Positions 27,877 through 35,802 of a DNA stretch of 64,000 nucleotides are shown one piece after another (the stretch's first letter is position 1; the number at the start of each line of letters is the position of its first letter). Source of the stretch: JAJRRL01 sp047404195. GTDB lineage: Bacteria; Pseudomonadota; Gammaproteobacteria; JAJRRL01. The stretch lies in contig JBDOIU010000002.1 of NCBI GenBank assembly GCA_047404195.1, positions 1 through 64,000 on the forward strand, in the 5' to 3' direction. Position numbers and translations under genes: made by a program. The notes beneath the pieces are model-generated. The model searched no databases and had not been told where the DNA came from. It saw only the letters and a program-made list of their open reading frames with translations.

Positions 27877-28617
27877 ATGAATAAAAAGAAGTTTTTTTTG
27901 CCGATTTTAGCGGCAAGTTCGATGTTTTTCGCAGGCGTTTCGCTTGCAGAAGATACAAAAACTGAAGTCGATCATACGGCGCAGTGCATTAATGATGCTT
28001 TGAATGTCTTGGGTACAAGTCATACAGGGCAATTTGAAAACTACAGACGTTCGTTCTCGTCTGAATATATAGAGGCTGGTGCGTTCTTCACATTTGATAA
28101 GGCGGAAGGTGTCTCACTGGGCGCGTCAGATAGTGATGAAGCGGTTAAGGGTCTGGTCGGGATTTACGCCTTTATTGAGGGTACTGTGACAATTCCTGAT
28201 GGTTCGTCTGATGTTTCTGGTAAAGAAGTTGCGGTTGTGTCAGCTTTTGCAGGCTCAAGCTGTGGTGCCTTCTCTTATAGCGCAATTTACTGTGTGCTAT
28301 CAGAAAACGCCATACCATTTGATGTCAATGCGTCAGCATCAGGCCTGAACTTTCAGACGATGGGCAGGCAGTGCTACATTTGCTCACAGCACCGGTCAAC
28401 CATTTTGCAAGGATTTAGTTCTGGTGCAAATGTATCATTTCTAGCGTTGTCAGGCACTGTTGTATCAGTGCCACAAATCTCATCAACCACAACCAATGAC
28501 TATTTTACAAAAGCGCAGGTCTCAGATGTGCCAAACTACTTTAGTTTAGCAGTGAACCCTGATGTATGTGCTGCGATGGATGGCGCAAGTATCTCGTTGT
28601 TGAACGTTGAGGGATAA
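27877..28617 (+). CDS. Secreted cysteine-rich protein, family A member 1
   Basis: First of twelve tandem paralogues. It has a Sec signal peptide (FFLPILAASSMFFAGVSLA, cleavage before EDTK). The family hallmark is three cysteine clusters: one in the first mature helix (AQCINDAL), a central S-C-G-x(6)-[IL]-x-C block (SSCGAFSYSAIYCVL) and a CxxC block after MGRQ (QCYIC), plus a C-terminal cysteine (PDVCAAM). This suggests several disulfides in an extracytoplasmic protein. It is the most divergent and longest member (246 aa) and lacks the NGWDG motif of the core members. GGGGAG precedes the ATG, and a strong terminator follows. The function is unknown. Its promoter is back to back with the MSHA-like operon. 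Confidence 0.82.
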   Translation: MNKKKFFLPILAASSMFFAGVSLAEDTKTEVDHTAQCINDALNVLGTSHTGQFENYRRSFSSEYIEAGAFFTFDKAEGVSLGASDSDEAVKGLVGIYAFIEGTVTIPDGSSDVSGKEVAVVSAFAGSSCGAFSYSAIYCVLSENAIPFDVNASASGLNFQTMGRQCYICSQHRSTILQGFSSGANVSFLALSGTVVSVPQISSTTTNDYFTKAQVSDVPNYFSLAVNPDVCAAMDGASISLLNVEG

Positions 28618-28660
28618 TGAGGTTACTGGTTAATCGATTATAAGGTTATTTAATCGTGAA

Positions 28661-28684
28661 AAGGCAGCTGAAGCTGCCTTTTTT
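28661..28684 (+). terminator. Rho-independent terminator after family A gene 1
   Basis: Perfect 9-bp stem AAGGCAGCT / AGCTGCCTT with a 2-base centre, running into a T-rich tail. Confidence 0.85.
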
Positions 28685-28748
28685 GCATTCTGGGTGTGTG
28701 GTTGACTAAAATAAAAGTGAGTCCTTAATGTTGGTAGGGAGAGGTAAT

Positions 28749-29321
28749 ATGAAGATCATTCGAGCTGTCAGTGGTATTGGTCTATGCTGCGTGTGTCTTT
28801 CTGGCATGGCTTTAGTCGCTGATGCACAGGATCGTGTATTGATGCAGTCCTGTACCGGTGCATTGATAGATCATACCATCAACTATTACAGTAAGATCAT
28901 TGCCGGTGCAACGCAAAATGTGCCCGTCGATAGTGTTACCTTCACCACGGCGACTGCTGCACCCTTTAAAAAAGATAGCGCTGTGACATGTGAGCGGGTT
29001 GCCATTGACGATGCAACGTATCAGTACCGTTGCTCAGGTACTTTTGGTCAGCCTTGTGGTTTTGTGAGTAACCGTCATTTCTTTTGTGATTTTTTGAATC
29101 CATCTGCCAGCAATGCATCGCTGGGTTATTTTGCGGCGGGCTCACCTGGAGCGACAACAAGCAATGCTTTGCCTGATACAATACATTGTCAGGTATGCAT
29201 TCCGTGGCAAGCAGGTACACCTCAATCAACCAAAGATGAGGCAGCTAAGATTTTTCAGCATCATGAGCAAAATGTATCAGTTGTGACAGTTGATGATGCT
29301 TCGGCGGCAGTGTGTTCATAG
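28749..29321 (+). CDS. Secreted cysteine-rich protein, family A member 2
   Basis: A 190-residue exported protein with signal peptide (ISGIG-like core with GLCCVCLSGMALVADA) and predicted cleavage before QDRV. The family cysteine pattern is present but degenerate: QSCTGAL in the first helix, QPCGFVSNRHFFCDFL in the centre and IHCQVCIP near the end, with a last Cys two residues from the C-terminus. It shares little else with the core members, so it is an old branch. The frame opens at 28728, but GGGAGAGG before the ATG at 28749 sets the start. Member 3 begins only 10 bases after the stop, so the two form an operon. Confidence 0.8.
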   Translation: MKIIRAVSGIGLCCVCLSGMALVADAQDRVLMQSCTGALIDHTINYYSKIIAGATQNVPVDSVTFTTATAAPFKKDSAVTCERVAIDDATYQYRCSGTFGQPCGFVSNRHFFCDFLNPSASNASLGYFAAGSPGATTSNALPDTIHCQVCIPWQAGTPQSTKDEAAKIFQHHEQNVSVVTVDDASAAVCS

Positions 29322-29331
29322 GGGGAGGAAA

Positions 29332-30006
29332 ATGAGACAATTTTTGATTACAGCCATAACATGTGCCGTGACCATCACCAGCCCATCGGTGCTGGCTAAC
29401 CGCTACGAGCAAATTAAAGATGAATCATTGGCATGTTTAAGGAATGCTTTTGCGTTGCTGCAACCCATTCAAGTCAGCCAGCTTGATCAGTTTAAGGCCA
29501 GAGTGCAGCGTATTGCGCTGACAGGTGGCAGCCAGGTTCGCGGTATTTCACAGGTCAGTGATGTTGACCAGGCCAGCAAAGTATATGGTTATCATTACGG
29601 ATTTTTGAACCCAACAGGCAGTCAGGCGGGCCAGGTGCAGTATATAACACGTGCATTTCTAGGTTCTGGTTGTGGTGTTTTCACCAATGCGGCGCTGATT
29701 TGTCAAATGTCTAATCAGGGCGAGGTGATTGATTTGGCTCAACCGGGAGGTTTCAAGCAGTTTAATTTTGGTGGTATGGGTTTTACCTGTCAACTCTGTT
29801 CAGGGGTGGTTGGTTTATTCCCTTGTGTTGATGGGCATTGCAGCATTAAAAGTACGGATATGCGGCCACCCAGCATTGCGTCTGGGGTCAGTGCTGATCA
29901 GTTCGCACAGCGAAATGCTGAGCCACCAGTTGGTGTAGGAATGACAAAAAATGACCACTGTGGCGACCTGCTTGAAGAAATAAGCTACGTGTATTCAGGT
30001 GGTTAG
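29332..30006 (+). CDS. Secreted cysteine-rich protein, family A member 3
   Basis: A 224-residue exported protein; signal peptide LITAITCAVTITSPSVLA, cleavage before NRYEQ. It keeps the family pattern: LACLRNAF in the first helix, GSGCGVFTNAALICQM in the centre, MGFTCQLC and a C-terminal HCGDLLE. Two further cysteines (FPCVDGHC) follow the CxxC block, so an additional disulfide is likely. A strong ribosome binding site (GGGGGAGG) precedes the ATG at 29332; the longer frame from 29290 overlaps member 2 and is rejected. It probably shares a transcript with member 2. Function unknown. Confidence 0.8.
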   Translation: MRQFLITAITCAVTITSPSVLANRYEQIKDESLACLRNAFALLQPIQVSQLDQFKARVQRIALTGGSQVRGISQVSDVDQASKVYGYHYGFLNPTGSQAGQVQYITRAFLGSGCGVFTNAALICQMSNQGEVIDLAQPGGFKQFNFGGMGFTCQLCSGVVGLFPCVDGHCSIKSTDMRPPSIASGVSADQFAQRNAEPPVGVGMTKNDHCGDLLEEISYVYSGG

Positions 30007-30050
30007 AAATTAGTCCCCACCTTTCCTGGAAATTTGAGATTGTCCTTGTC

Positions 30051-30056
30051 TATATT
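30051..30056 (+). promoter_or_regulatory. Conserved -10 element, family A gene 4
   Basis: GTCTATATT, a one-base variant of the shared GTCTATAAT element, about 55 bases before the start codon. Confidence 0.45.
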
Positions 30057-30110
30057 TCGTAAGCGGCCACTGATGGCTGAGTTTGTTGGCTCATACTAAG
30101 GAGAGAAGTC

Positions 30111-30779
30111 ATGAATAAAAAAATACAACAATTATTGGTGCTAGCTACTGCATCGAGTGTTGTTCTTGCTGTAAGTATTGGTTTTGCTAACCCAATTTCT
30201 AATGCAAAACAATGCCTCAATCAAGCTGCCAGAATTGCAAATGCTAACATTGCTGGTTTGAGTACCATCGTGGCTGATGCAGTGACTCCTAGAGCGCTTA
30301 AGTTTAGCCAGAATAACTTAAATGGTTGGGACGGAACATCATTAGATGCAAAGGGTATCTATCATTCATCCATCGGTTGGTCACGAGAAGAAAAAGGTAA
30401 ATATAAGTTTTATAACGTTGTTTATATGGGTAAAGCATGCGGTGTTTTATCAACATCAAGGCTAGCGTGTCGCCTACAGTTGGGGTCAGGCGACCTAACA
30501 TCACAGACTAACTTAGACGGTAAGTTAAAGCAAACACTGGGGATGGAGTGTACTGTTTGTCGTGGTGCAAGATACGACAGTAGTTCAAGGTATGACGTAT
30601 ACGGTGTCCCAGGTGCTATGCGTGCTTCGGCGTTGAGAAGCGATCTGAATATTGCTCGCAACTTTTCAGTTGGTGCTGTTAAGATAGTCGGGTTTGAGGA
30701 TGCAGAGAGTGGTGCTTGTCCAAGTACACCAGATTTGAATGGAGCAGATTTATACAGTTATTATGAGCCTGCAAGGTAG
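30111..30779 (+). CDS. Secreted cysteine-rich protein, family A member 4 (core)
   Basis: First of six closely related core members. Signal peptide (VLATASSVVLAVSIGFA) with cleavage before NPIS. The mature protein reads in family order: KQCLNQAARIA, NGWDGTSLDAKGIYHSS-GW, VVYMGKACGVLSTSRLACRLQ, KLKQTLGMECTVCRG, YGVPGAMRASALRSDL-IARNFSVGAVKI and a last Cys in GACPS. Six cysteines would allow three disulfides. The high identity to its neighbours indicates recent tandem duplication. It has its own promoter (30051), ribosome binding site (AAGGAGAG) and terminator (30805), so it is an independent transcription unit. No enzymatic motif is recognised. Confidence 0.85.
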   Translation: MNKKIQQLLVLATASSVVLAVSIGFANPISNAKQCLNQAARIANANIAGLSTIVADAVTPRALKFSQNNLNGWDGTSLDAKGIYHSSIGWSREEKGKYKFYNVVYMGKACGVLSTSRLACRLQLGSGDLTSQTNLDGKLKQTLGMECTVCRGARYDSSSRYDVYGVPGAMRASALRSDLNIARNFSVGAVKIVGFEDAESGACPSTPDLNGADLYSYYEPAR

Positions 30780-30804
30780 TGTCATCATTGTAAGATACTA
30801 CATT

Positions 30805-30834
30805 AAAAAAAGCGGCAAATTTGCCGCTTTTTTT
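30805..30834 (+). terminator. Rho-independent terminator after family A gene 4
   Basis: A-rich start, perfect stem GCGGCAAA / TTTGCCGC and a T run of seven. The A and T flanks could make it work in both directions. Confidence 0.85.
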
Positions 30835-31231
30835 ATGATACTTGATCACAGTGCTTTCAATTTAGCAGCGTGTTTCGGTAAGCGTTGTTTGGTTCCAGTG
30901 GCTCATTGTGTCAGCATTGTTTTTAGAAAAAAATTAAGTTTGAAGACATTTTCTTTGAAGTTCCCATAAAGATACTTGTTGATTTCAGCGTTTGCTTGGG
31001 CGGTGTGGATTAAGAGCAATGATTTTTATACATAGAAGGACAGTTAACATGTGTTCAGTGATCGCTTGGGATAGATTGTGTTATTTCTTACGGTGCCAAA
31101 TATAGATTAGAAGATAATATTTTATTCTAGATTCAATAATGTATTCGATATAATTCATTATTTTACAGTGATTTATGTGGTTGGTTATCTTTTAATGGGT
31201 ATGTGATAGAGAAAACATTAACCAAGTTGTC
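30835..31231. other. AT-rich intergenic stretch
   Basis: About 400 bases between the terminator of member 4 and the promoter of member 5. I see no gene with a start signal, no stem-loop of note and no repeat here. It may be the remnant of a lost array member, but no family motif is visible. Confidence 0.4.
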
Positions 31232-31237
31232 TATAAT
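31232..31237 (+). promoter_or_regulatory. Conserved -10 element, family A gene 5
   Basis: GTCTATAAT element followed by a leader whose ATGCGGAGTT-ATTTCGTAT segment is repeated before member 6. Confidence 0.55.
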
Positions 31238-31288
31238 AAAGGTATGCGGAGTTATTTTCGTATTTTGTTTTAATAGATAGATCTTCTA

Positions 31289-31298
31289 GGGGGGGGGG
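31289..31298 (+). repeat. Poly-G tract (G10) at the ribosome binding site of family A gene 5
   Basis: Ten consecutive G, starting just after TCTA and ending 4 bases before the ATG, so the tract itself is the Shine-Dalgarno region. Homopolymers of this length are prone to slipped-strand mutation and could vary translation between cells. Confidence 0.7.
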
Positions 31299-31302
31299 TG
31301 AT

Positions 31303-31935
31303 ATGAATAAACTTGTATTATCTATGATTGGAGCAAGCGCTATTTGTGCTGTCAGTGCTGGAATTGCTGGGCCGATTGCGGATGCTAAAAAATGTTTGTC
31401 TCAGGCTGCCGATGTTGCAAAGGAAAATGTAGTGAGTGTTGGTCAGATACTGGCTGATGCAGTTAGCGTATCAGCGCTCAAGTCTGGTCAGTTAAAGCTA
31501 AATGGTTGGGATGGCTCAAGCTCTGATGCTAAAGGTATTTACCACACGTCTCACGGCTGGCACACCAGTCGAGGGGCGGTAACCTATTATGATTTAGTTT
31601 ATATGGGCCGTGGATGTGGTATACTGTCAAAGTCAAGGTTAGCTTGCAAACTGCAGATTAAAGGCCATGATCTCTATAAAAATACCAACCTGGATCATGA
31701 GCTCAAGCAGTCTATTGGTCTGGAATGCACTGTGTGCCGTGGTGTTGAATATACATCAGATGGCGATATCTTTGGTGTTCCAAAAGCAATGAGAGCGTCA
31801 GCACTTAAAAGCGATCTTGGGATTGCAAAAAATTTCTCTACTGGGGTGGTAAAAATTACAACTTTCGAAGATGAGAGTGAAGGTAATTGTGGTAGTAGTA
31901 GAGGTGTCAGTGGCCCAATGCTAACAAATCTTTAA
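31303..31935 (+). CDS. Secreted cysteine-rich protein, family A member 5 (core)
   Basis: A 210-residue core member with signal peptide (MIGASAICAVSAGIA, cleavage before GPIAD). It has all family blocks: KKCLSQAADVA, NGWDGSSSDAKGIYHTSHGW, VYMGRGCGILSKSRLACKLQ, LKQSIGLECTVCRG, FGVPKAMRASALKSDLGIAKNFS and EGNCGSS. Six cysteines are conserved. It is most like member 6, including the leader. The feature that sets it apart is the G10 tract forming its ribosome binding site. Own promoter and terminator. Confidence 0.85.
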   Translation: MNKLVLSMIGASAICAVSAGIAGPIADAKKCLSQAADVAKENVVSVGQILADAVSVSALKSGQLKLNGWDGSSSDAKGIYHTSHGWHTSRGAVTYYDLVYMGRGCGILSKSRLACKLQIKGHDLYKNTNLDHELKQSIGLECTVCRGVEYTSDGDIFGVPKAMRASALKSDLGIAKNFSTGVVKITTFEDESEGNCGSSRGVSGPMLTNL

Positions 31936-31953
31936 TATTTTTTTTGCGGTGAG

Positions 31954-31980
31954 AAAAAGCGGCGTGTAACGCCGTTTTTT
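31954..31980 (+). terminator. Rho-independent terminator after family A gene 5
   Basis: Stem CGGCG / CGCCG with loop TGTAA, preceded by A-rich and followed by T-rich sequence. Confidence 0.8.
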
Positions 31981-32090
31981 CATTGTGATCCAAAAAAATG
32001 TTAGAGAAAATTATCTGAGCGCCTTCAGTGTTTTGGCAGACTTTGCTCTGTAATGGACGCGTTTGAGAAAAAATATTGCCCTAGATTGTC

Positions 32091-32096
32091 TATACT
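32091..32096 (+). promoter_or_regulatory. Conserved -10 element, family A gene 6
   Basis: GTCTATACT: this variant is even closer to the sigma-S core CTATACT than its neighbours. The leader repeats the ATGCGGAGTT motif of member 5. Confidence 0.55.
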
Positions 32097-32149
32097 ATGA
32101 TTATGCGGAGTTGATTTCGTATCTTTACTGTTACCATCTAGGAGGACGT

Positions 32150-32782
32150 ATGAATAAATTAATATTAACTTTGATCGGGTCAAGCGTTGTTTTGGCTTCA
32201 AGCGCTGGGTTTGCTGGCCCAATAACAGACGCTAAGAAATGCTTGAATCAGGCGGCAGGTGTTGCGAGTGCTAATGTGAGTGCGGCTGGTAAGATACTGC
32301 GTGATTCTATGGCAATGGGCTCACTGAAGAGTGGGCGTCTTGACTTAAACGGTTGGGATGGCACCCGGGATGATGCAAAGGGTGTTTATCACTCCTCCTA
32401 TGGTTGGGGTGGTGATCCACACAGGTTCTATAGTTTGGTTTATATGGGCAATGGTTGTGGTATTCTCTCAAAATCAAGGCTGGCATGTAAGCTTCAAATT
32501 GGAAAGTACGCAGCGAGAAAGGATAGTATTTTAAACGCAAAGTTACCGCAGACGGTTGGGTTAGACTGTACGGTATGTCGTGGTGTTGAATATACAAGCA
32601 GCGGGGACATATTCGGTGTTCAAGCTTCTATGCGAGCATCAGCATTAAGCACTGATTTGGCAATTGCGCAAAAGTTTGGAAATGGTGTTGTTAAGATAAG
32701 CGCAGTTGAAAATGAAAACGGCAATCAGTGCGCTAATAGTGCTCATGTAGAAGGTGTGGGGTTAGGTAACTTGGTTGATTAG
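32150..32782 (+). CDS. Secreted cysteine-rich protein, family A member 6 (core)
   Basis: A 210-residue core member. Signal peptide (LIGSSVVLASSAGFA, cleavage before GPITD), then KKCLNQAAGVA, NGWDGTRDDAKGVYHSSYGW, VYMGNGCGILSKSRLACKLQ, LPQTVGLDCTVCRG, FGVQASMRASALSTDLAIAQKF and NQCANS. All six family cysteines are kept. The frame opens earlier at 32063, but a strong ribosome binding site (AGGAGG) lies 5 bases before the ATG at 32150 and the signal peptide starts there. It has its own promoter and terminator. Function unknown. Confidence 0.86.
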   Translation: MNKLILTLIGSSVVLASSAGFAGPITDAKKCLNQAAGVASANVSAAGKILRDSMAMGSLKSGRLDLNGWDGTRDDAKGVYHSSYGWGGDPHRFYSLVYMGNGCGILSKSRLACKLQIGKYAARKDSILNAKLPQTVGLDCTVCRGVEYTSSGDIFGVQASMRASALSTDLAIAQKFGNGVVKISAVENENGNQCANSAHVEGVGLGNLVD

Positions 32783-32821
32783 TGGTACTCATAACCATAC
32801 CTATTTTGATTAAGGTGGGTG

Positions 32822-32849
32822 AATGCGGCGTTTTAACGCCGCATTTTTT
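32822..32849 (+). terminator. Rho-independent terminator after family A gene 6
   Basis: Stem AATGCGGCGTT / AACGCCGCATT with a 2-base centre and a T tail. Confidence 0.85.
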
Positions 32850-32952
32850 GAGTTAAGCTATTGATGATGGTTCAATTTCAATGACTTAGTTGAAAGGTAA
32901 CATATTTATGAGAAAATTGCTAAATTACTGGGCAATTATGGCTGCGAAGGTC

Positions 32953-32958
32953 TATAAT
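32953..32958 (+). promoter_or_regulatory. Conserved -10 element, family A gene 7
   Basis: GTCTATAATGGGA; the same extended sequence precedes member 8, and the two leaders are similar for about 60 bases. Confidence 0.55.
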
Positions 32959-33034
32959 GGGAATAAGTGAGATGGAATTCACTTTATAGAGTTCTGGAAA
33001 ATGAGTAAATAGTCCTTTTTTTGGGGGTGTTATA

Positions 33035-33718
33035 ATGAGTAATAATTTTAAAAAACTACCATTAGTCGCATTGACTTCAGGTTTAGTCATGGCATCTGGA
33101 TCTGGTTTTGCTGATCCAATTTCAGATGGTAAGCAATGCCTAAATCAAGCAGCCGCAATTGCAGATGCAAATGTTACCGGTTTAGGTGCTATCGTCGCTG
33201 ATGCTGTTGATGCTGTTGATGCTGTTGATGCTGTGGTGCTTCGAGACAGTCAAAGCAGTCTGAATGGTTGGGATGGGTCACCGGGCGATGCAAAAGGTAT
33301 ATATCATTCCTCGACTGGTTGGACATATGCGAGCAAAGTTGGGTATAGGTTCTTCAATATAGTCTATATGGGTAAAGACTGTGGTATTTTATCTAAATCT
33401 AGATTGGTATGTAAGTTACAGATAGGTGGAACAGACCTAACTACAAGCATAAGCAATTTAAATAATAAATTAAAGCAAACATTAGGCATGGAGTGTAGTG
33501 TTTGTCGTGGCGCTACATTTGCTAGAGTCGGTTTAGATGATACATATGGTGTGCCAGCCGCTATGCGGGCCTCAGCATTAAAAGATGACCTGGGTATTGC
33601 AAAAAACTTTTCGGTCGGAGCTGTAAAGATAGTCAATTTTGAAGATGAGGATAATGGTATGTGCCCAAGTTCATCTGGTATAGAAGGAGGGGAATTACGT
33701 GGACTCTATAGGTTCTAA
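33035..33718 (+). CDS. Secreted cysteine-rich protein, family A member 7 (core, with repeat)
   Basis: A 227-residue core member. Signal peptide (LVALTSGLVMASGSGFA, cleavage before DPISD), then KQCLNQAAAIA, NGWDGSPGDAKGIYHSSTGW, VYMGKDCGILSKSRLVCKLQ, LKQTLGMECSVCRG, YGVPAAMRASALKDDLGIAKNFSVGAVKI and GMCPSS. Between the first helix and NGWDG it has four D-A-V triplets encoded by a 9-base tandem repeat, absent from the other members; this explains most of its extra length. Repeat-number change would alter length without breaking the frame. Own promoter and terminator. Confidence 0.86.
   Translation: MSNNFKKLPLVALTSGLVMASGSGFADPISDGKQCLNQAAAIADANVTGLGAIVADAVDAVDAVDAVVLRDSQSSLNGWDGSPGDAKGIYHSSTGWTYASKVGYRFFNIVYMGKDCGILSKSRLVCKLQIGGTDLTTSISNLNNKLKQTLGMECSVCRGATFARVGLDDTYGVPAAMRASALKDDLGIAKNFSVGAVKIVNFEDEDNGMCPSSSGIEGGELRGLYRF
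33200..33235 (+). repeat. In-frame tandem repeat, 9-bp unit x 4
   Basis: Unit GATGCTGTT occurs three times perfectly and a fourth time with its last base changed. It codes for Asp-Ala-Val repeats inside family A member 7. Confidence 0.9.
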
Positions 33719-33758
33719 TGCTATCTTTTTTCGACAGTGGAGCATTTAATTCGTGGGG

Positions 33759-33781
33759 AGCGGCACTTGTGCCGCTTTTTT
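33759..33781 (+). terminator. Rho-independent terminator after family A gene 7
   Basis: Stem AGCGGCAC / GTGCCGCT with a TT centre and a T tail. Confidence 0.85.
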
Positions 33782-33917
33782 AGTGTTGCATGATATCGTT
33801 TACAGTTATCTATGTTTACCCTCCGGTGAATCAAATTTAATTTCAATAACTTAGGTGATCTTTAACTAAAGACCAATAAAATCGGGCAAAATGTGGGCAA
33901 ATTTAGCTTGGAGCGTC

Positions 33918-33923
33918 TATAAT
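33918..33923 (+). promoter_or_regulatory. Conserved -10 element, family A gene 8
   Basis: GTCTATAATGGGAGTAAG, nearly the same as before member 7. Confidence 0.55.
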
Positions 33924-34000
33924 GGGAGTAAGTGGAATGGAATTTACTGGATAAAGTTATGGATAGTCAACTGAATAATCCTTATTTTGGGGGTGTTGTT

Positions 34001-34642
34001 ATGAGTAATTCTTTTAAAAAGTTACCTTTATTTGCATTGACTTCTAGCTTGATACTGGTAGCTGGTTCTGGTTTTGCAAATCCAATTTCAGATGCTAAGC
34101 AGTGCCTTAATCAAGCTGCTAAGATTGCAAGTGCGAATGTAGCCAGTGCTGGTACAATTTTAGCTGATGCTGCCGATGTTAGAGTGCTTAGAAGTGAAAA
34201 GTTAGCTTTGAATGGCTGGAGTGGAATGCGAGAAGATGCCAAGGGAATCTACTTCTCTTCAACAGGTTGGTCAGGCGGTACTAGTAGTAATTTCTATAAC
34301 GTTGTTTACATGGGCAAAGATTGTGGTATTTTGTCGAAATCAAGGTTGGCATGTCGGTTACAGCTTGGCAGCCAAGAGGTAACTAGGATTACTAATCTGG
34401 ACCATAAGCTGAAGCAAACAGTGGGTATGAAGTGCAGTGTTTGTCGAGGTGTTGAGCATGTTAGAGGTGAAATGTATGATCGTTTTGGTGTGCCAGCAGC
34501 AATGCGGGCATCTGCATTGAAAGATGACTTAGGTATTGCTAAAAACTTTTCAGTTGGGGCTGTTAAGATAACAAGGTTTGAAGATGAAGATCACGACAAA
34601 TGTGCTAGCTCACCAGGTTTACACGGGGGACTGTTACGCTGA
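34001..34642 (+). CDS. Secreted cysteine-rich protein, family A member 8 (core)
   Basis: A 213-residue core member and the closest relative of member 7. Signal peptide (LFALTSSLILVAGSGFA, cleavage before NPISD), then KQCLNQAAKIA, NGWSGMREDAKGIYFSSTGW, VYMGKDCGILSKSRLACRLQ, LKQTVGMKCSVCRG, FGVPAAMRASALKDDLGIAKNFSVGAVKI and DKCASS. Six cysteines are conserved. The frame opens at 33932, but the shared start MSNSFKKLPL and TTTTGGGGGTG upstream fix the ATG at 34001. Own promoter and terminator. Confidence 0.86.
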   Translation: MSNSFKKLPLFALTSSLILVAGSGFANPISDAKQCLNQAAKIASANVASAGTILADAADVRVLRSEKLALNGWSGMREDAKGIYFSSTGWSGGTSSNFYNVVYMGKDCGILSKSRLACRLQLGSQEVTRITNLDHKLKQTVGMKCSVCRGVEHVRGEMYDRFGVPAAMRASALKDDLGIAKNFSVGAVKITRFEDEDHDKCASSPGLHGGLLR

Positions 34643-34699
34643 TATGTGGCGCTGCAGAGGTTTTTGTATTGTCGATATTGGTCTATTCAATTTTGAGAG

Positions 34700-34723
34700 A
34701 GCGACGCTTGCGTCGCTTTTTTT
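34700..34723 (+). terminator. Rho-independent terminator after family A gene 8
   Basis: Stem AGCGACGC / GCGTCGCT with a TT centre, then seven T. Confidence 0.87.
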
Positions 34724-34849
34724 GTGGGCGGACAAATTTATCCTATACTATGTTTCAGATGACACACATTGCCTCTTTTTGAGGTGGTGTATTGATAGGA
34801 TTCTTGCCTATAGTAAGCTCACCAGTGAACATTCAATGCTAACTATGTC

Positions 34850-34855
34850 TATAAT
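34850..34855 (+). promoter_or_regulatory. Conserved -10 element, family A gene 9
   Basis: GTCTATAAT element, about 80 bases before the start codon. Confidence 0.52.
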
Positions 34856-34936
34856 TGCTGTATAGTGTGCGATCATAGATTTTTTTGTTCACTAAAGGAT
34901 GTTTACCATGGCTGTAATGCTGATTTAGGGGGTTAT

Positions 34937-35596
34937 ATGACAAGATTCCGGCTCAAGTGTGTTACTTATGCATTGACATCATGCTTCGCCTTGACGACAG
35001 GGACCTGTTGTGCCGATTCTATAGCTGATGCGAAGAGTTGTCTCAATCAGGCTACAGGTATCGCAAGCGCTACTGTTGCGCATGTCGCTGACATTTTGAG
35101 TGGTGCAATGCTGATGGGTTCACTTAAAAAGGGTGAATTGAATTTAAATGGTTGGAGTAAGCTTGTTGCGCATGCAAAGGGTGTTTATTATACAACTTAT
35201 GGTTGGCACGCTGGCAGCAGTGGTCGTCATAAGTTTTTTAATATGGTTTATTTGGGAAGTAGTTGCGGAATTTTATCAAACTCACGACTGGCTTGCAGGC
35301 TTCAAGTGGCAGGTGTGGATGCAGCTGACGTGGTGACTCTTGATAATAAACTTCAGCAGTCCATTGGCTTTGAGTGTACAGTTTGTCGGGGGGTTGTATT
35401 GGGGATCCAGCATAATCAATTGGTTGAATACTACGGTGTGCCAACTGCCATGAGAGCTTCGGCACTGACGAGTGACTTAGATGTCGCGCAGCAGTTCTCA
35501 TCTGGATCGGTTAAAATAGGCACTTTTGAAGATGAGCTGAATGGCGATTGCGCTAGCAGTTCTGGTGTCAGCGGAACTGAATTGAGTAATCTTTAG
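34937..35596 (+). CDS. Secreted cysteine-rich protein, family A member 9 (core)
   Basis: A 219-residue core member, more diverged than members 4-8. Signal peptide (CVTYALTSCFALTTGTCCA, cleavage before DSIAD), then KSCLNQATGIA, NGWSKLVAHAKGVYYTTYGW, VYLGSSCGILSNSRLACRLQ, LQQSIGFECTVCRG, YGVPTAMRASALTSDLDVAQQFSSGSVKI and GDCASS. The six family cysteines are all present. The open frame starts at 34865, but TTTAGGGGG before the ATG at 34937 and the position of the signal peptide decide the start. No terminator as clear as those of its neighbours follows. Confidence 0.85.
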   Translation: MTRFRLKCVTYALTSCFALTTGTCCADSIADAKSCLNQATGIASATVAHVADILSGAMLMGSLKKGELNLNGWSKLVAHAKGVYYTTYGWHAGSSGRHKFFNMVYLGSSCGILSNSRLACRLQVAGVDAADVVTLDNKLQQSIGFECTVCRGVVLGIQHNQLVEYYGVPTAMRASALTSDLDVAQQFSSGSVKIGTFEDELNGDCASSSGVSGTELSNL

Positions 35597-35707
35597 GGTG
35601 ATACCTGTATTTTGATACTAAAGATTTGATTTGGCTTCTGTAAGTGGTTGATATTAGCAATATGGTGATTTTTTGTTCCGAGGGGTGAAAAACTGAACAG
35701 TATTGTC

Positions 35708-35713
35708 TATAAT
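35708..35713 (+). promoter_or_regulatory. Conserved -10 element, family A gene 10
   Basis: GTCTATAAT element. It probably serves members 10, 11 and 12, which follow each other closely. Confidence 0.55.
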
Positions 35714-35802
35714 AGTAATATGAGCAACTGTGCTAATATCAGGGATAAGACCCTCCAAAATAATTTTTTTAAGGCTAGGATTGCTCGTTGGGAAGGTGGA
35801 TA

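Noticed and set aside
30540..33500. CxxC of family A (CTVC, CSVC) as a thioredoxin-type catalytic site
   Set aside because: There is no thioredoxin fold signature or cis-proline motif, and the other conserved cysteines fit structural disulfides better.
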